Positions 24,275-33,637 of a stretch of 64,000 nucleotides of DNA are shown here, piece after piece. This DNA is from Fumia xinanensis. GTDB lineage: Bacteria > Bacillota > Clostridia > Oscillospirales > Ruminococcaceae. Every line of letters starts with the position of its first letter. Position 1 is the first letter of the stretch. The notes under the pieces are model-generated. The model made no database searches, was not told where the DNA came from, and saw only the letters and a list, made by a program, of their open reading frames with translations. The stretch covers positions 744,001-808,000 of the forward strand of contig NZ_JACRSV010000001.1 in NCBI RefSeq assembly GCF_014384905.1. The letters are read 5' to 3'. The position numbers were made by a program, and so were the translations under genes.

Positions 24275-26320
24275 ATGCTGTTTTCAAAGTGGAGGCTACC
24301 TCGCTTCGATGTGCGGGAGAGCAGGCTTATCCAGGCGGAGTATGGGGTTTCTCCCATGATTGCCGATATTTTGGCGGCGCGAAAGCTGCCTCCTGTTGAG
24401 ATAGCAGAGCTTTTGGACGACGATTTTTCGCTGGAAGACCCGATGCTTCTGCCAGATATGGAAAAAGCGGTCGAACGGATTAACCAGGCGGTTGACGCCG
24501 GCGAAAAGATCGCAGTATACGGCGACTATGACTGTGACGGGGTGACAGCTACGGTGATTCTGGTCACCTTTTTACAGTCCATGGGGGCTGACGTGTTTTA
24601 TTATATCCCAGAACGGCTGGACGAGGGCTACGGCCTCAACGCGGCCGCTCTGGATGAAATCAAGGACAAGGGCGCTTCACTGGTCATCACAGTGGACAAT
24701 GGCATCTCCGCCATCAAGGAAGTGGAGTATGCCTTGGCTATCGGCCTTTCGGTAGTTGTCACCGACCATCACCAGGTGGGGGCGGCGCTTCCCGCAGCCG
24801 CCGCCGTAGTCAATCCCCACCGGAAGGACTATCCAGGAGATTTCCGGGAGCTTTGTGGGGCCGGAGTTGCCCTAAAGCTCTGCGCTGCCTTGGACGGCGG
24901 GGATTACGAGCAGGTGTTGGAGTCCTTCGGCGCTTTGGCGGCGGTGGGGACAGTGGGCGACATTGTGCCTTTGCGGGCGGAAAACCGGTTTCTCGTCAAA
25001 AAAGGGATGGAGCAGCTGCCCTATACCGAAAATTTGGGACTACAGGCGCTGATGGAAGTGAGCGGGCTCAAGGATAAGCCATTAAACGCCCAGAAAATCG
25101 CTTTTGGCATCGTGCCCCGCATTAACGCGGCGGGACGGATGGGCAGCGCCAAGCTGGCAGCGGAGCTTCTGCTCTGCGAGGACGAGGAGCGGGCGCTGCA
25201 ATTGGCGCGGGAAGTGGACGCCCTCAATGTGAGCCGCCGCAACGAGGAGGACGAAATCCTACTCAAGGTACAGGAACAGTTAAAAGCGTCGCCAGAGATG
25301 CTTCTCGACCGGGTTTTGGTGGTGGCGTCGGAAGGGCTTAATCACGGCGTGGTCGGCATCGTTTCCTCCCGGCTCATCAATTTATACGGCAAGCCCAATA
25401 TCATTTTATCGGTGGAAGGGGACACCGCCACCGGTTCCGCCCGCAGCCTGGGATTTTTCTCGTTGTATCAGGCGCTGTCAGCCTGTTCGGGGCTACTGCA
25501 AAAGTACGGCGGGCACAAAGCTGCCGCCGGTATGACCATCAATACCGCCGATATCGGAGAATTTCAAAAGGAAATCAATCGCTATGCCAGGGAGTTTCAC
25601 GATAAGATGCCTGCGGCGGAGCAGGTGATCGATAAAGAGCTTCATATTGGGGATATTAATGTAGACGACGTACAGGCGCTGGAGTTGCTGGAACCCTGCG
25701 GCGAGGGAAATCCCCAGCCGGTCTTTCTGCTGCGGCGCTGCGTCATTGAGGCGATCCAGCCGCTTGGCGGGGACAAACACCTGAAGCTCAAGGTTAATTT
25801 TGAGGGCAAAAGCATCTATGTTTTATATTTTCGCATGTCTACCGACCAGTTTATCTATCCGGTGGGGAGCCGGGTGGACATTCTGGCTAATCTGGAACTG
25901 AACGAATTTCGGGACAAGGTTTCCATCGCCGTCAAGCTGAGGGACATCCGTCCCACCGGTTTCGACGACGAAAAGATGCAGAACGCCGACCACTTTTACC
26001 AGAAAATCCGCCGTGAAGAGCCGGTGGAGCGGAAAATTCTCGCTATCTCGGTTCCCACAGCAGACGAACTGCGGGCGACCTATAAAATTATCCGGCAGCT
26101 GAGCGGCAGGGAGATGCATATGGACCTTTTGTATCTCCGGGCGTTCGCCGGTAAGATTAATTATTGCAAGTACCGCCTGATGCTGGACATTCTGTCGGAA
26201 CTTTCCCTTGTGAGTGTCGCCCCCGATTTTTCGTCGGTGAAGCTCTGCGAAGGAGCGGGCAAGGTGAATTTGGAGGATTCCGCTATTTTACGCGGCCTGC
26301 AAGACGGGCTGAATACATAA
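24275..26320 (+). CDS. recJ: Single-stranded-DNA-specific exonuclease RecJ
   Basis: A 681-residue RecJ. Motifs of the DHH phosphoesterase core: YGDYDCDGVTAT near residue 83, the DHH triad in VTDHHQVG near residue 162, and the DHHA1 domain with GLNHGVVGIVSSRL and YGGHKAAAGM near residue 410. An OB-fold follows. About 140 further C-terminal residues are of the Firmicutes type. The ATG at 24275 follows GGGAGG; an earlier ATG (24221) has no ribosome site. It degrades ssDNA 5' to 3' in recombination and repair. It precedes rel in the same direction, the usual Firmicutes order. Confidence 0.95.
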   Translation: MLFSKWRLPRFDVRESRLIQAEYGVSPMIADILAARKLPPVEIAELLDDDFSLEDPMLLPDMEKAVERINQAVDAGEKIAVYGDYDCDGVTATVILVTFLQSMGADVFYYIPERLDEGYGLNAAALDEIKDKGASLVITVDNGISAIKEVEYALAIGLSVVVTDHHQVGAALPAAAAVVNPHRKDYPGDFRELCGAGVALKLCAALDGGDYEQVLESFGALAAVGTVGDIVPLRAENRFLVKKGMEQLPYTENLGLQALMEVSGLKDKPLNAQKIAFGIVPRINAAGRMGSAKLAAELLLCEDEERALQLAREVDALNVSRRNEEDEILLKVQEQLKASPEMLLDRVLVVASEGLNHGVVGIVSSRLINLYGKPNIILSVEGDTATGSARSLGFFSLYQALSACSGLLQKYGGHKAAAGMTINTADIGEFQKEINRYAREFHDKMPAAEQVIDKELHIGDINVDDVQALELLEPCGEGNPQPVFLLRRCVIEAIQPLGGDKHLKLKVNFEGKSIYVLYFRMSTDQFIYPVGSRVDILANLELNEFRDKVSIAVKLRDIRPTGFDDEKMQNADHFYQKIRREEPVERKILAISVPTADELRATYKIIRQLSGREMHMDLLYLRAFAGKINYCKYRLMLDILSELSLVSVAPDFSSVKLCEGAGKVNLEDSAILRGLQDGLNT

Positions 26321-26418
26321 TTTGAGCAGAAGGGGAATCGTTTTGTGCCTTTGCCGCAGAAATGACAGCGGCAATTTTTCTGTGAAAAACCCACCAAAAC
26401 ATCCAGGAAGGAATGTTG

Positions 26419-28614
26419 ATGTACATGAGCAATCCCATTGGCACCATCGAACAATTGCTGGCCTCTGTCGATAGCAGTGACCGGAATTACGATGTGGAGA
26501 AAATTAAAAAGGCCTATGAGGTGGCGGAGAAGGCCCATAAGGGACAGCTCCGGCAGTCAGGCGACCCGTATATCAGCCATCCAGTCTCGGTGGCCGTGAT
26601 TTTGGTGGATCTGGGGATGGACACCGACTGCCTCTGCGCGGCTCTTTTGCATGACGTAGTGGAGGACACTGAGGTGACTCTCGGAACTCTGAGCCGACAG
26701 TTCGGCGAGGACGTGGCTGTTATGGTCAACGGCGTCACCAAATTGGGGCAGGTGCCTCTGGTCACTAAAGAAGAGCAGCAGGCGGAAAATATCCGCAAAA
26801 TGCTTCTGGCTATGAATGAGGACGTGCGGGTCATCATCATCAAGCTGGCCGACCGTCTCCACAATATGCGCACATTGGACTTTAAGTCCGACTCGAGGCG
26901 GCGGGAAATCTCTCTGGAGACCATGGAAATTTACGCTCCTATCGCCCACCGGCTCGGTATCCGGGCCGTCAAGGAGGAACTGGAGGACCGGGCGCTGCGG
27001 TACCTGGACCCCATTGGCTACAAGGAGATCGAGGAAACCCTGGCCCTCAAAAAGGGGGATCGGGAAAAGTTTATCGACGAAATCAAGGAAAAAATCTTGA
27101 CTAGGCTTAAAGAATACGGCTTGGAGCCTCATATCGAGGGCCGGGTCAAGAGCATTTACGGCATCTACCGCAAGGTGTATATGGCCGGGCGGAGCTTTGA
27201 GGAGCTGTACGACGTCTACGCCGTGCGCATCATCGTCAACACCGTTATCGAGTGCTACAACATCTTAGGTATTATCCACGATTTGTTCCAGCCAATTCCC
27301 AATCGCTTCAAGGACTATATCTCTACCCCCAAGCCCAACATGTATCAGTCCCTGCACACCACCGTCATCGACAAGGAGGGCATCCCCTTTGAAATCCAGA
27401 TCCGCACCTGGGAGATGCACTACACCGCCGAGTTCGGCATCGCCGCCCACTGGAAGTACAAGGCGGGCATCCACGGCAAGGATAAGCTGGAAGAGCGGCT
27501 GGCCTGGGTGCGGCAGATCATCGAGTCCCAGCAGGACGCCGAGGGCGCCGAAGACATCGTTAAAAACATAAAGACCGACCTTTCCGCCGACGACGTGTTC
27601 GTCTTTACCCCCAAGGGGGATGTGAAGAGTCTGCCAGCCGGGTCCACCATCGTGGATTTCGCCTATGCTATCCACACCGAGGTGGGAAACCGGATGACCG
27701 GAGCCAAGGTGGACGGGCGCATTGTGCCGCTGGATTACCAGGTGAAAACCGGCGAAATAGTCGAGATCATGACGACCAAATCCCTGACCGGCGCGCCAAA
27801 ACGGGACTGGATCAAGATCGCCAAGACCAGCGAGGCCCGCAACAAAATCCGCGCCTGGTTTAAGCGGGAGCGGCGGGATGAAAACATTGCCGAGGGCCGA
27901 ACGGAGCTGGAAAAGGAGTTTCGACGCAACTATATCCACTTCGACGGCGATGAAAGCTATCAGAATTTCATGGAGGCAGTCATCAAGCGGCAGCATAAGG
28001 AGTCGTTGGACGACTTTTACGCCGCCATCGGCTACGGGGGAATCCTCCTTTCCCGGATCATGCCCCGGATCAAGGACGACTACGCCAAGCTGATGAAAGC
28101 CCATATCGCCGAAAATCCGGAGTTTACCACCCTCAAGGTGCCCACACCCAAGAAATACACCAGCGCTGTTGTTGTGGAGGGCATCGACAACTGCCTCGTG
28201 AAATTCGCCCAGTGCTGCAACCCTCTGCCCGGCGACGAAATCGTCGGCTTTATCACCCGCGGTTACGGCGTTTCGGTTCATAAAAAAGACTGCATCAACG
28301 CCATCACCTCGATGAATGACGTGGTGCAGCGAGAACGGTGGATCAATGTCCATTGGGCAGACAGCAACGCTTCCCATTTCCGGTCGACGCTGGAGATCGT
28401 GGCCCACGACCGGAACTCACTGCTGGCCGACGTGAGCTTGGCTTTTGCCAACATGCGGGTACCCATCCACGAGTTTAATGCGCGGGAACTGAGAAACGGA
28501 AACGCCAGTATTTTAGCCACCATCGGCACCCAAGGCAAAGAGCATCTGGACACTATCATCCAGAAGCTCAGCAAGGTCAAAGGGGTGATTTCGGTGGAGC
28601 GGTCAGGGAAATAG
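26419..28614 (+). CDS. rel: Bifunctional (p)ppGpp synthetase/hydrolase Rel
   Basis: A 731-residue RelA/SpoT homologue of full length. The HD hydrolase region has HPVSVAVIL and LLHDVVEDTEV (residues 54-80), the synthetase has GRVKSIYGIYRKVY and PNMYQSLHTTV (about 240-320), then TGS (about 392-452, FTPKGDVKSLPAGSTIVDFAYAIH), a Cys-containing helical/ZFD part (AQCCNPLPGDEIVGF) and a C-terminal ACT domain. Both active sites look intact. Of three clustered ATGs I take 26419, 8 nt after AGGAAGG. It sets the stringent response alarmone level. Confidence 0.96.
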   Translation: MYMSNPIGTIEQLLASVDSSDRNYDVEKIKKAYEVAEKAHKGQLRQSGDPYISHPVSVAVILVDLGMDTDCLCAALLHDVVEDTEVTLGTLSRQFGEDVAVMVNGVTKLGQVPLVTKEEQQAENIRKMLLAMNEDVRVIIIKLADRLHNMRTLDFKSDSRRREISLETMEIYAPIAHRLGIRAVKEELEDRALRYLDPIGYKEIEETLALKKGDREKFIDEIKEKILTRLKEYGLEPHIEGRVKSIYGIYRKVYMAGRSFEELYDVYAVRIIVNTVIECYNILGIIHDLFQPIPNRFKDYISTPKPNMYQSLHTTVIDKEGIPFEIQIRTWEMHYTAEFGIAAHWKYKAGIHGKDKLEERLAWVRQIIESQQDAEGAEDIVKNIKTDLSADDVFVFTPKGDVKSLPAGSTIVDFAYAIHTEVGNRMTGAKVDGRIVPLDYQVKTGEIVEIMTTKSLTGAPKRDWIKIAKTSEARNKIRAWFKRERRDENIAEGRTELEKEFRRNYIHFDGDESYQNFMEAVIKRQHKESLDDFYAAIGYGGILLSRIMPRIKDDYAKLMKAHIAENPEFTTLKVPTPKKYTSAVVVEGIDNCLVKFAQCCNPLPGDEIVGFITRGYGVSVHKKDCINAITSMNDVVQRERWINVHWADSNASHFRSTLEIVAHDRNSLLADVSLAFANMRVPIHEFNARELRNGNASILATIGTQGKEHLDTIIQKLSKVKGVISVERSGK

Positions 28615-28632
28615 AGCCGCAGAAGGAGTGTT

Positions 28633-29109
28633 ATGACGCATTTAGAAGTTGAGCTCACTGTCGTAGAAGATCAAACGGTTTTCGGCTTGTCGAAGCCGTC
28701 CAACGACCGAACTGTCGCCGGGGACGTAAAGGCGCTCTCCGCCAGCTACCATTACCTCTTAGGGAAGGCGGGCGGCGAAATCCTGCCGTTTTTCGTCCTG
28801 TCGAGGAACTACGACGAAGCGACCGGAGATTTTGAGCTGTTTGTGGGCGGCCTGCTGGAAGCGGAGAGTCTAAAGAAGATCCTGCTGCCCGCCGGGAAAT
28901 ACGCCAAAATCGTCGTCAAGCCCAAGCTCAGATTCCTTTGGGGACCCGCCATTGGGGAGGCGAAGAGGTTTTTGTATACCAAATGGCTCCCGGCAAGCGG
29001 TTACGAGCCCCTCAATTTGGAGTACGAATCCCATACCGGGCGAAGCACAGGCAAAAATCCGTCCATTGATCTGTATTTTGCCATAAAAGAGAAAAATCCG
29101 TCCGCGTGA
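28633..29109 (+). CDS. GyrI-like/effector-binding-domain protein
   Basis: A 158-residue single-domain protein of the GyrI-like (AraC effector-binding) fold. The pattern is DQTVFGLSKPSNDRT at the start, then FFVLSRNYDEATGDFELFVGGLLE in the middle and KRFLYTKWLPASGYEPLNLEYESHTG towards the end, as in stand-alone members. These bind small molecules; no DNA-binding domain is present. It sits 18 nt after rel with ribosome site GAAGGAG and ahead of dtd, so is likely in that operon. Ligand unknown. Confidence 0.75.
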   Translation: MTHLEVELTVVEDQTVFGLSKPSNDRTVAGDVKALSASYHYLLGKAGGEILPFFVLSRNYDEATGDFELFVGGLLEAESLKKILLPAGKYAKIVVKPKLRFLWGPAIGEAKRFLYTKWLPASGYEPLNLEYESHTGRSTGKNPSIDLYFAIKEKNPSA

Positions 29110-29131
29110 CGGACAAGCGAAGGATGATACC

Positions 29132-29584
29132 ATGAAACTAGTGATCCAGCGGGTAAAACGCGCCGCCGTCACTGCCGACGGAACTCTTTCCGGCAGCATT
29201 GAAAACGGCCTGTTGGCTCTTTTGGGCGTGGTGGAAGGCGACACCGAATCCCAGGCCGCATACCTGGCCGGCAAAACGGCCCGGCTGCGCATCTTCACCG
29301 ATGAGGACGACAAATTGAACTTGTCGGTGCGGGATGTGGGCGGAAGCATACTGGTGGTCTCCAACTTCACCCTGGCGGGCGACTGCAAAAAAGGAAACCG
29401 CCCTTCCTTTGACCGGGCGGCTAAACAGCCTGATTCGGAAGGGCTCTATCTGAAATACGTAGAATACCTGCGGGAACAGGGAATCCCTGTGGAGACTGGG
29501 GTGTTCGGCGCCCACATGGAAATCGAGATGACCGCTTGGGGCCCTATCACTATCGTCATGGATACTGAGCAAATGGGGCATTGA
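29132..29584 (+). CDS. dtd: D-aminoacyl-tRNA deacylase
   Basis: A 150-residue DTD, the usual length. It cleaves D-amino acids from mischarged tRNA. The chain starts MKLVIQRVKRAAVT, has the strand ILVVSNFTLAGDCKKGNRPSF and ends with the Gly-Pro motif MTAWGPITIVMD, which forms the chiral filter. The first active-site motif is normally S-Q-F-T; here it reads SNFT, a Gln-to-Asn change. Stop overlaps the frame of the next gene. dtd directly after rel is a common Firmicutes order. Confidence 0.94.
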   Translation: MKLVIQRVKRAAVTADGTLSGSIENGLLALLGVVEGDTESQAAYLAGKTARLRIFTDEDDKLNLSVRDVGGSILVVSNFTLAGDCKKGNRPSFDRAAKQPDSEGLYLKYVEYLREQGIPVETGVFGAHMEIEMTAWGPITIVMDTEQMGH

Positions 29585-29598
29585 GAAAGGACAATACC

Positions 29599-30243
29599 AT
29601 GAAAATATACACTTTACCGGTGGGACTGATTCAGACCAACTGTTATTTGGTACAGAACGGCCAAAACGAGGCCGCCCTCATCGACCCCGGCGCCCAGCCG
29701 GATAAAATCCTGCGTTATCTGGAAGCGCAGGGGCTGACACTAAAGATGATTCTGCTGACCCACGGCCATTTCGACCATATGGGCGGCGTGGACGGTATCT
29801 TGGAAAGATGGGACATACCCGTTTACATCCACCCTCTGGACGAAGAGATGACGAAAACCCCGTCTCAAAACGCTTCTATGGAGTTCGGCGGGCCGGGAAT
29901 CGCCTGCTGCACCAGCCGGATTTACGGGGAAGGAGACGAAATCCCCTTTGGCGACGTTACTTTCCGCGTCCTTCACACCCCCGGCCACACCCAGGGTTCT
30001 GTCTGCCTGATAGCCGAGGATGCTGAAATGGAAAGCGTTATCTTCACCGGAGACACGGTTTTTGCCGGCAGCGTAGGCCGCACCGACCTTTACGGAGGCA
30101 GCTATCCCCAGATTGCCGCCTCCGCCCGGAGGATCGCCGCCCTTCCCCAAAATTACCGGCTGCTGCCGGGCCACGGAGAAGCAACCACTTTGGATTACGA
30201 GCGGGAACAAAATCCCTATCTCGCCACAGAGAGGGACATTTAG
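29599..30243 (+). CDS. Metallo-beta-lactamase-fold hydrolase (glyoxalase II-like)
   Basis: A 214-residue single-domain MBL hydrolase. The metal motif THGHFDHMGG is at residues 54-63; further ligands stand in HTPGHTQGSVCL, FTGDTVF and LPGHGEATT. The compact length fits the YcbL/glyoxalase II-like group of thioester hydrolases. The ATG at 29599 follows GAGAAAGG. It lies 14 nt after dtd and probably shares its transcript. The physiological substrate is not known. Confidence 0.92.
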   Translation: MKIYTLPVGLIQTNCYLVQNGQNEAALIDPGAQPDKILRYLEAQGLTLKMILLTHGHFDHMGGVDGILERWDIPVYIHPLDEEMTKTPSQNASMEFGGPGIACCTSRIYGEGDEIPFGDVTFRVLHTPGHTQGSVCLIAEDAEMESVIFTGDTVFAGSVGRTDLYGGSYPQIAASARRIAALPQNYRLLPGHGEATTLDYEREQNPYLATERDI

Positions 30244-30380
30244 GATCAGGGCTTTCTCGATCTTCCGCCAAAAGAGGGGAGACAGGCGGCTTGTCGTTGG
30301 ATGTGTATTCCAACGAAATTGCGATTTCACGGGATTCGCCTGCCCGATTCATCCAATCCAATCTGCAAAGGAATACCTTC

Positions 30381-31829
30381 ATGACGATTTTTTATAACGG
30401 AAACACCTTTAAATACGAGATGGAGAACATCTTAAAGCTCTTTTACCCGGTGCGGCGGTTCCAGCACATCTACGAGTCACGGGAATACCCTGCCGACGAA
30501 TATGTGAGCATCGACGCGGCCCCTGCGGGGGACAGTGTCAGCGATTTGTCCGTCACGGTGAAAAAAGGGGATTTTTTTCGTACCCTCAAAACCTCAAACC
30601 ACCCTGAGGCCGACGCCGAGATGGAGTGCGCGCGGCTTCTCTATCGGATTCTCCACGAGCTGACCGGGGTGAGGCCCCAGTGGGGCGTTTTGACCGGCAT
30701 TCGGCCGGTCAAATGGGTTCAGCGGCGTCTCGCCGCCGGCAAAACCCTGGAGGAAATCCGTCGGGAGTTTGAGCAGGAGCTTTATATAACGCCGGAAAAA
30801 ATTGATTTGAGCTTTCGCATCGCCGAGGCCCAGAGGGAAATTTTAGCCGACAACGCCCCAAAGGATTTCAGCCTCTATGTGTCGATTCCCTACTGCCCCT
30901 CCCGGTGCAGCTACTGTTCTTTTGTTTCCCACGCCATCACCGGGCAGAAGGCCCGCGCGTTGGTGCCGGAGTATCTTGATAAGCTTGTGAAGGAAATTGC
31001 CTTTACAGCGGAAATAGCCCGGGAAATCGGGCTTCGGCTCCGCACAATTTACATCGGCGGCGGAACGCCCACCGCTTTGAGCGCCGAAGAACTCCGGCAG
31101 GTCACCGACGCTATTGCAGCATGTTTTCCCCTCGATGCTGGGGTGGAATACACCATCGAGGCGGGCCGGGCCGACACCATCACACGGGAAAAGCTTCAGG
31201 TGATCCGGGAGGCGGGGGCGACCCGCATCAGCATCAACCCCCAGACCTTTGAGGATGCGGTGTTAGAGGCCATCGGGAGAAAGCACACCGGGCAGCAGGT
31301 GGTTGACTGCTACGAACTGGCCCGGCAGATGGGCTTTTCCTCTATCAACATGGATTTGATCGCGGGGCTTCCCTCAGACAGCTATGAGGGGTTTTGCCGA
31401 AGTGTGGACAAAGCCGTGTCCCTCGATCCGGAGAACGTCACGGTGCACACCCTGTCGCTGAAACGTTCCTCCGCTCTATTTCAGGAGATGAGTGGAGACG
31501 AGGACTATTCCGCCGTCCAGAAAATGGTAGAATATGCCTATCAAGCTTTGACGTCGGCCGGATACGAGCCCTACTACCTCTACCGGCAGAAAAACACCCG
31601 GGGCAACCTGGAAAACGTAGGCTATGCAAAGCCTGGCCACTTTGGAAAGTACAACGTCTACATCATGGACGAGATTCAGACCATTTTGGCGGCTGGAGCG
31701 GGGGCGGTGACAAAAATCGTCCTGCCTGGCGACATTGAGCGGCTTTACAATTATAAGTACCCCTATGAATATATTTCCGGTTTTGATGATATACTTGCTA
31801 AGAAGCAAAGGTTGAAAATACTGCTGTGA
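30381..31829 (+). CDS. hemZ: Radical SAM coproporphyrinogen III oxidase-like HemZ
   Basis: A 482-residue radical SAM enzyme with a long N-terminal extension typical of HemZ (TGVRPQWGVLTGIRPVKWVQR). The cluster motif PYCPSRCSYCSF (CX3CX2C, near residue 171) is followed by the SAM-binding GGGTPTALSAEEL and INPQTFEDAVLEAIGRKHT. A start at 30381, 8 nt after AAAGGA, is preferred; the frame is open further upstream without a ribosome site. HemZ is called oxygen-independent coproporphyrinogen dehydrogenase, but activity cannot be shown from sequence and no other haem genes are near. Confidence 0.9.
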   Translation: MTIFYNGNTFKYEMENILKLFYPVRRFQHIYESREYPADEYVSIDAAPAGDSVSDLSVTVKKGDFFRTLKTSNHPEADAEMECARLLYRILHELTGVRPQWGVLTGIRPVKWVQRRLAAGKTLEEIRREFEQELYITPEKIDLSFRIAEAQREILADNAPKDFSLYVSIPYCPSRCSYCSFVSHAITGQKARALVPEYLDKLVKEIAFTAEIAREIGLRLRTIYIGGGTPTALSAEELRQVTDAIAACFPLDAGVEYTIEAGRADTITREKLQVIREAGATRISINPQTFEDAVLEAIGRKHTGQQVVDCYELARQMGFSSINMDLIAGLPSDSYEGFCRSVDKAVSLDPENVTVHTLSLKRSSALFQEMSGDEDYSAVQKMVEYAYQALTSAGYEPYYLYRQKNTRGNLENVGYAKPGHFGKYNVYIMDEIQTILAAGAGAVTKIVLPGDIERLYNYKYPYEYISGFDDILAKKQRLKILL

Positions 31830-31860
31830 GAAATTCACCGCAGGGGAAGGGAGGCCTGAA

Positions 31861-32799
31861 ATGGTAACAGATTATAAAGAACATCTGGATATCGAACAAA
31901 TTAACTACAGGGCCGCCGAAAATTTAGAGGATTTGGTGCGGGATTCGGAACAGCGGTACTTGAGCCAGATCAGAGAGACGGTGGACAGTTTCTGCTCCAC
32001 TTTAAACCGCAACAAGATCATCCTGCTGGCGGGACCGTCCAGCTCGGGGAAAACCACCACCTCCTATATTTTGCAAAAAGAGCTCCATGACCGGGGGGTC
32101 AAGACGCTGTCAATATCGCTGGACGATTTTTATAAACCCCGAGACGCGGCGCCGTTTCTCCCTGACGGGACACAGAATCTGGAACTGCCGGAGCTGGTGG
32201 ACACCGATTATCTGGCGGAATGCCTTAACGAGCTGCAAAAGCGGGGCTGGTGGAATTTTCCCATCTTTGATTTTGTCAAAGGCCGCCGCAGCGAAAAGGA
32301 GCGGGAGCTCCAGTTCGATGAGCACACTGCCATCATCATCGAGGGGCTACATGCATTAAATCCCCTCATCACCGAAAAGGAGCTTTTTCAGAGTGCCCTG
32401 AAACTTTATATCTCCATCAAGAGCGAATATTACCTGCAAAACAAGCGGATGATCAGCACCCGGGAGATGCGGCTTGTACGGCGGCTCATCCGGGACTACA
32501 ACTTCCGAGGCTGCTCCCCAGCAGACACCCTGGCCATGTGGAAAAACGTGGTGGACGGGGAGGACCTTTACATCCGGCCTTTCCGCACGGGGGCCGACTT
32601 CTGGATTGATTCCCTCCACCTGTACGAGCCGTTGGCCTATCACGGAGCTTTTCTCGAACTGATTCAGGAAATCGACGAACAGAACGCCTATTACGGATTG
32701 GCTGAACAGCTGAAAGCCGCCATGGACTGCTTCCCTCCTATGGATCTCAGCTTTATTCCCAAGGATTCCATGCTGCGGGAATTCATCATCCTGCCCTAG
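31861..32799 (+). CDS. Uridine kinase-like nucleoside kinase
   Basis: A 312-residue P-loop kinase. Walker A GPSSSGKTTTS is near residue 58; LSISLDDFYKPRDAAPFL carries the DDFY motif of uridine/phosphoribulokinase-type enzymes; IIIEGLHALNP and RMISTREMRLVRRLIRDYNFRG are the lid region. Many Firmicutes homologues carry an extra N-terminal TGS domain; this one lacks it and starts only about 50 residues before the P-loop. Ribosome site AAGGGAGG. Substrate not established. Confidence 0.87.
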   Translation: MVTDYKEHLDIEQINYRAAENLEDLVRDSEQRYLSQIRETVDSFCSTLNRNKIILLAGPSSSGKTTTSYILQKELHDRGVKTLSISLDDFYKPRDAAPFLPDGTQNLELPELVDTDYLAECLNELQKRGWWNFPIFDFVKGRRSEKERELQFDEHTAIIIEGLHALNPLITEKELFQSALKLYISIKSEYYLQNKRMISTREMRLVRRLIRDYNFRGCSPADTLAMWKNVVDGEDLYIRPFRTGADFWIDSLHLYEPLAYHGAFLELIQEIDEQNAYYGLAEQLKAAMDCFPPMDLSFIPKDSMLREFIILP

Positions 32800-32832
32800 A
32801 TGCTTCTGAGGCACGATATTTACAGTTTATTA

Positions 32833-32861
32833 TTGATTTGGGGAAAATTATGGCTTATAAT
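32833..32861 (+). promoter_or_regulatory. Promoter of the zinc-ribbon gene
   Basis: TTGATT (32833-32838), 17 nt, TATAAT (32856-32861). Confidence 0.75.
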
Positions 32862-32934
32862 GGGGATACCGGCAAAGGGAACCTGCTGCCGGCTCATTCA
32901 AATGATTGCAACCGTTTCGGAAAGGACTGATACA

Positions 32935-33393
32935 ATGGGTATTTTTGAAGATTTGATGGCAGGCGCCAAAAACGTAGTGGATTATGCGGGAAAGAAAACC
33001 GACGATGTGGTGGAGCTCTCTAAGCTCAAATACCAGAGCAGCCAGCTCTCTAACGAGCTTCGCTCCCTGTATGAAAAGTTGGGCTGCGCGGTCTATTCGA
33101 TGATGAAATCGGAATACGATAATAACGAATTGATCGACTCCCTGGCCTCCGAGATCGAGGAAGTGAAAAACACCCTTCACGACATCAACGAGAAAATCGC
33201 TGAGAAGAAGGAACTGAAACTCTGCCCCGCCTGTGGAGCCAAAAATGATAAGGAAGCTTTCTACTGCATGAAATGCGGCAACCGGCTCGTCAATGTGGAA
33301 CAGGACGCCGCACCCGCTGAGGAAGAGGCGAAATCGGAGGAAACCTGCGGCTGTGGATGCTGCGGCCAAGAAGAGGATCACTCGGAAGAATAA
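32935..33393 (+). CDS. Zinc-ribbon protein with helical coiled-coil part
   Basis: A 152-residue protein. Residues 15-95 are charged and helical (KLKYQSSQLSNELRSLYEKLG, SLASEIEEVKNTLHDINEKIAEKKE), a likely coiled coil. A single zinc ribbon follows (CPACGAKNDKEAFYCMKCGNRL). The tail is acidic and ends with a Cys-rich CGCGCCG stretch, a second possible metal site. Ribosome site GGAAAGG ahead of the ATG. Seen widely as a hypothetical protein in Clostridia; no function is known. Confidence 0.8.
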   Translation: MGIFEDLMAGAKNVVDYAGKKTDDVVELSKLKYQSSQLSNELRSLYEKLGCAVYSMMKSEYDNNELIDSLASEIEEVKNTLHDINEKIAEKKELKLCPACGAKNDKEAFYCMKCGNRLVNVEQDAAPAEEEAKSEETCGCGCCGQEEDHSEE

Positions 33394-33637
33394 AGGATGT
33401 TAAAAAATACCGCTGCGGATGCTTTTGGGCCTTCGCGGCGGTATGGTTTGACCGTGCCATTTCCTTTGACATTAAATTAAGGGCAGCTCGGCACAATTTT
33501 TGGCATCGTTTGGCGTGTGTACTTTCGGCCTGTTTTACAAAGATTTTTATCCCTACAGTTTTTGTTTGACCGGTCGAAAAGCCGTCCGCGCCATTCGGCT
33601 CTAAGAATTGTGCAGTGCCGCCATAGGAGTGTTTTGT

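Noticed and set aside
27265..28407. 380-codon minus-strand frame inside rel
   Set aside because: Antisense shadow of a fully conserved gene.
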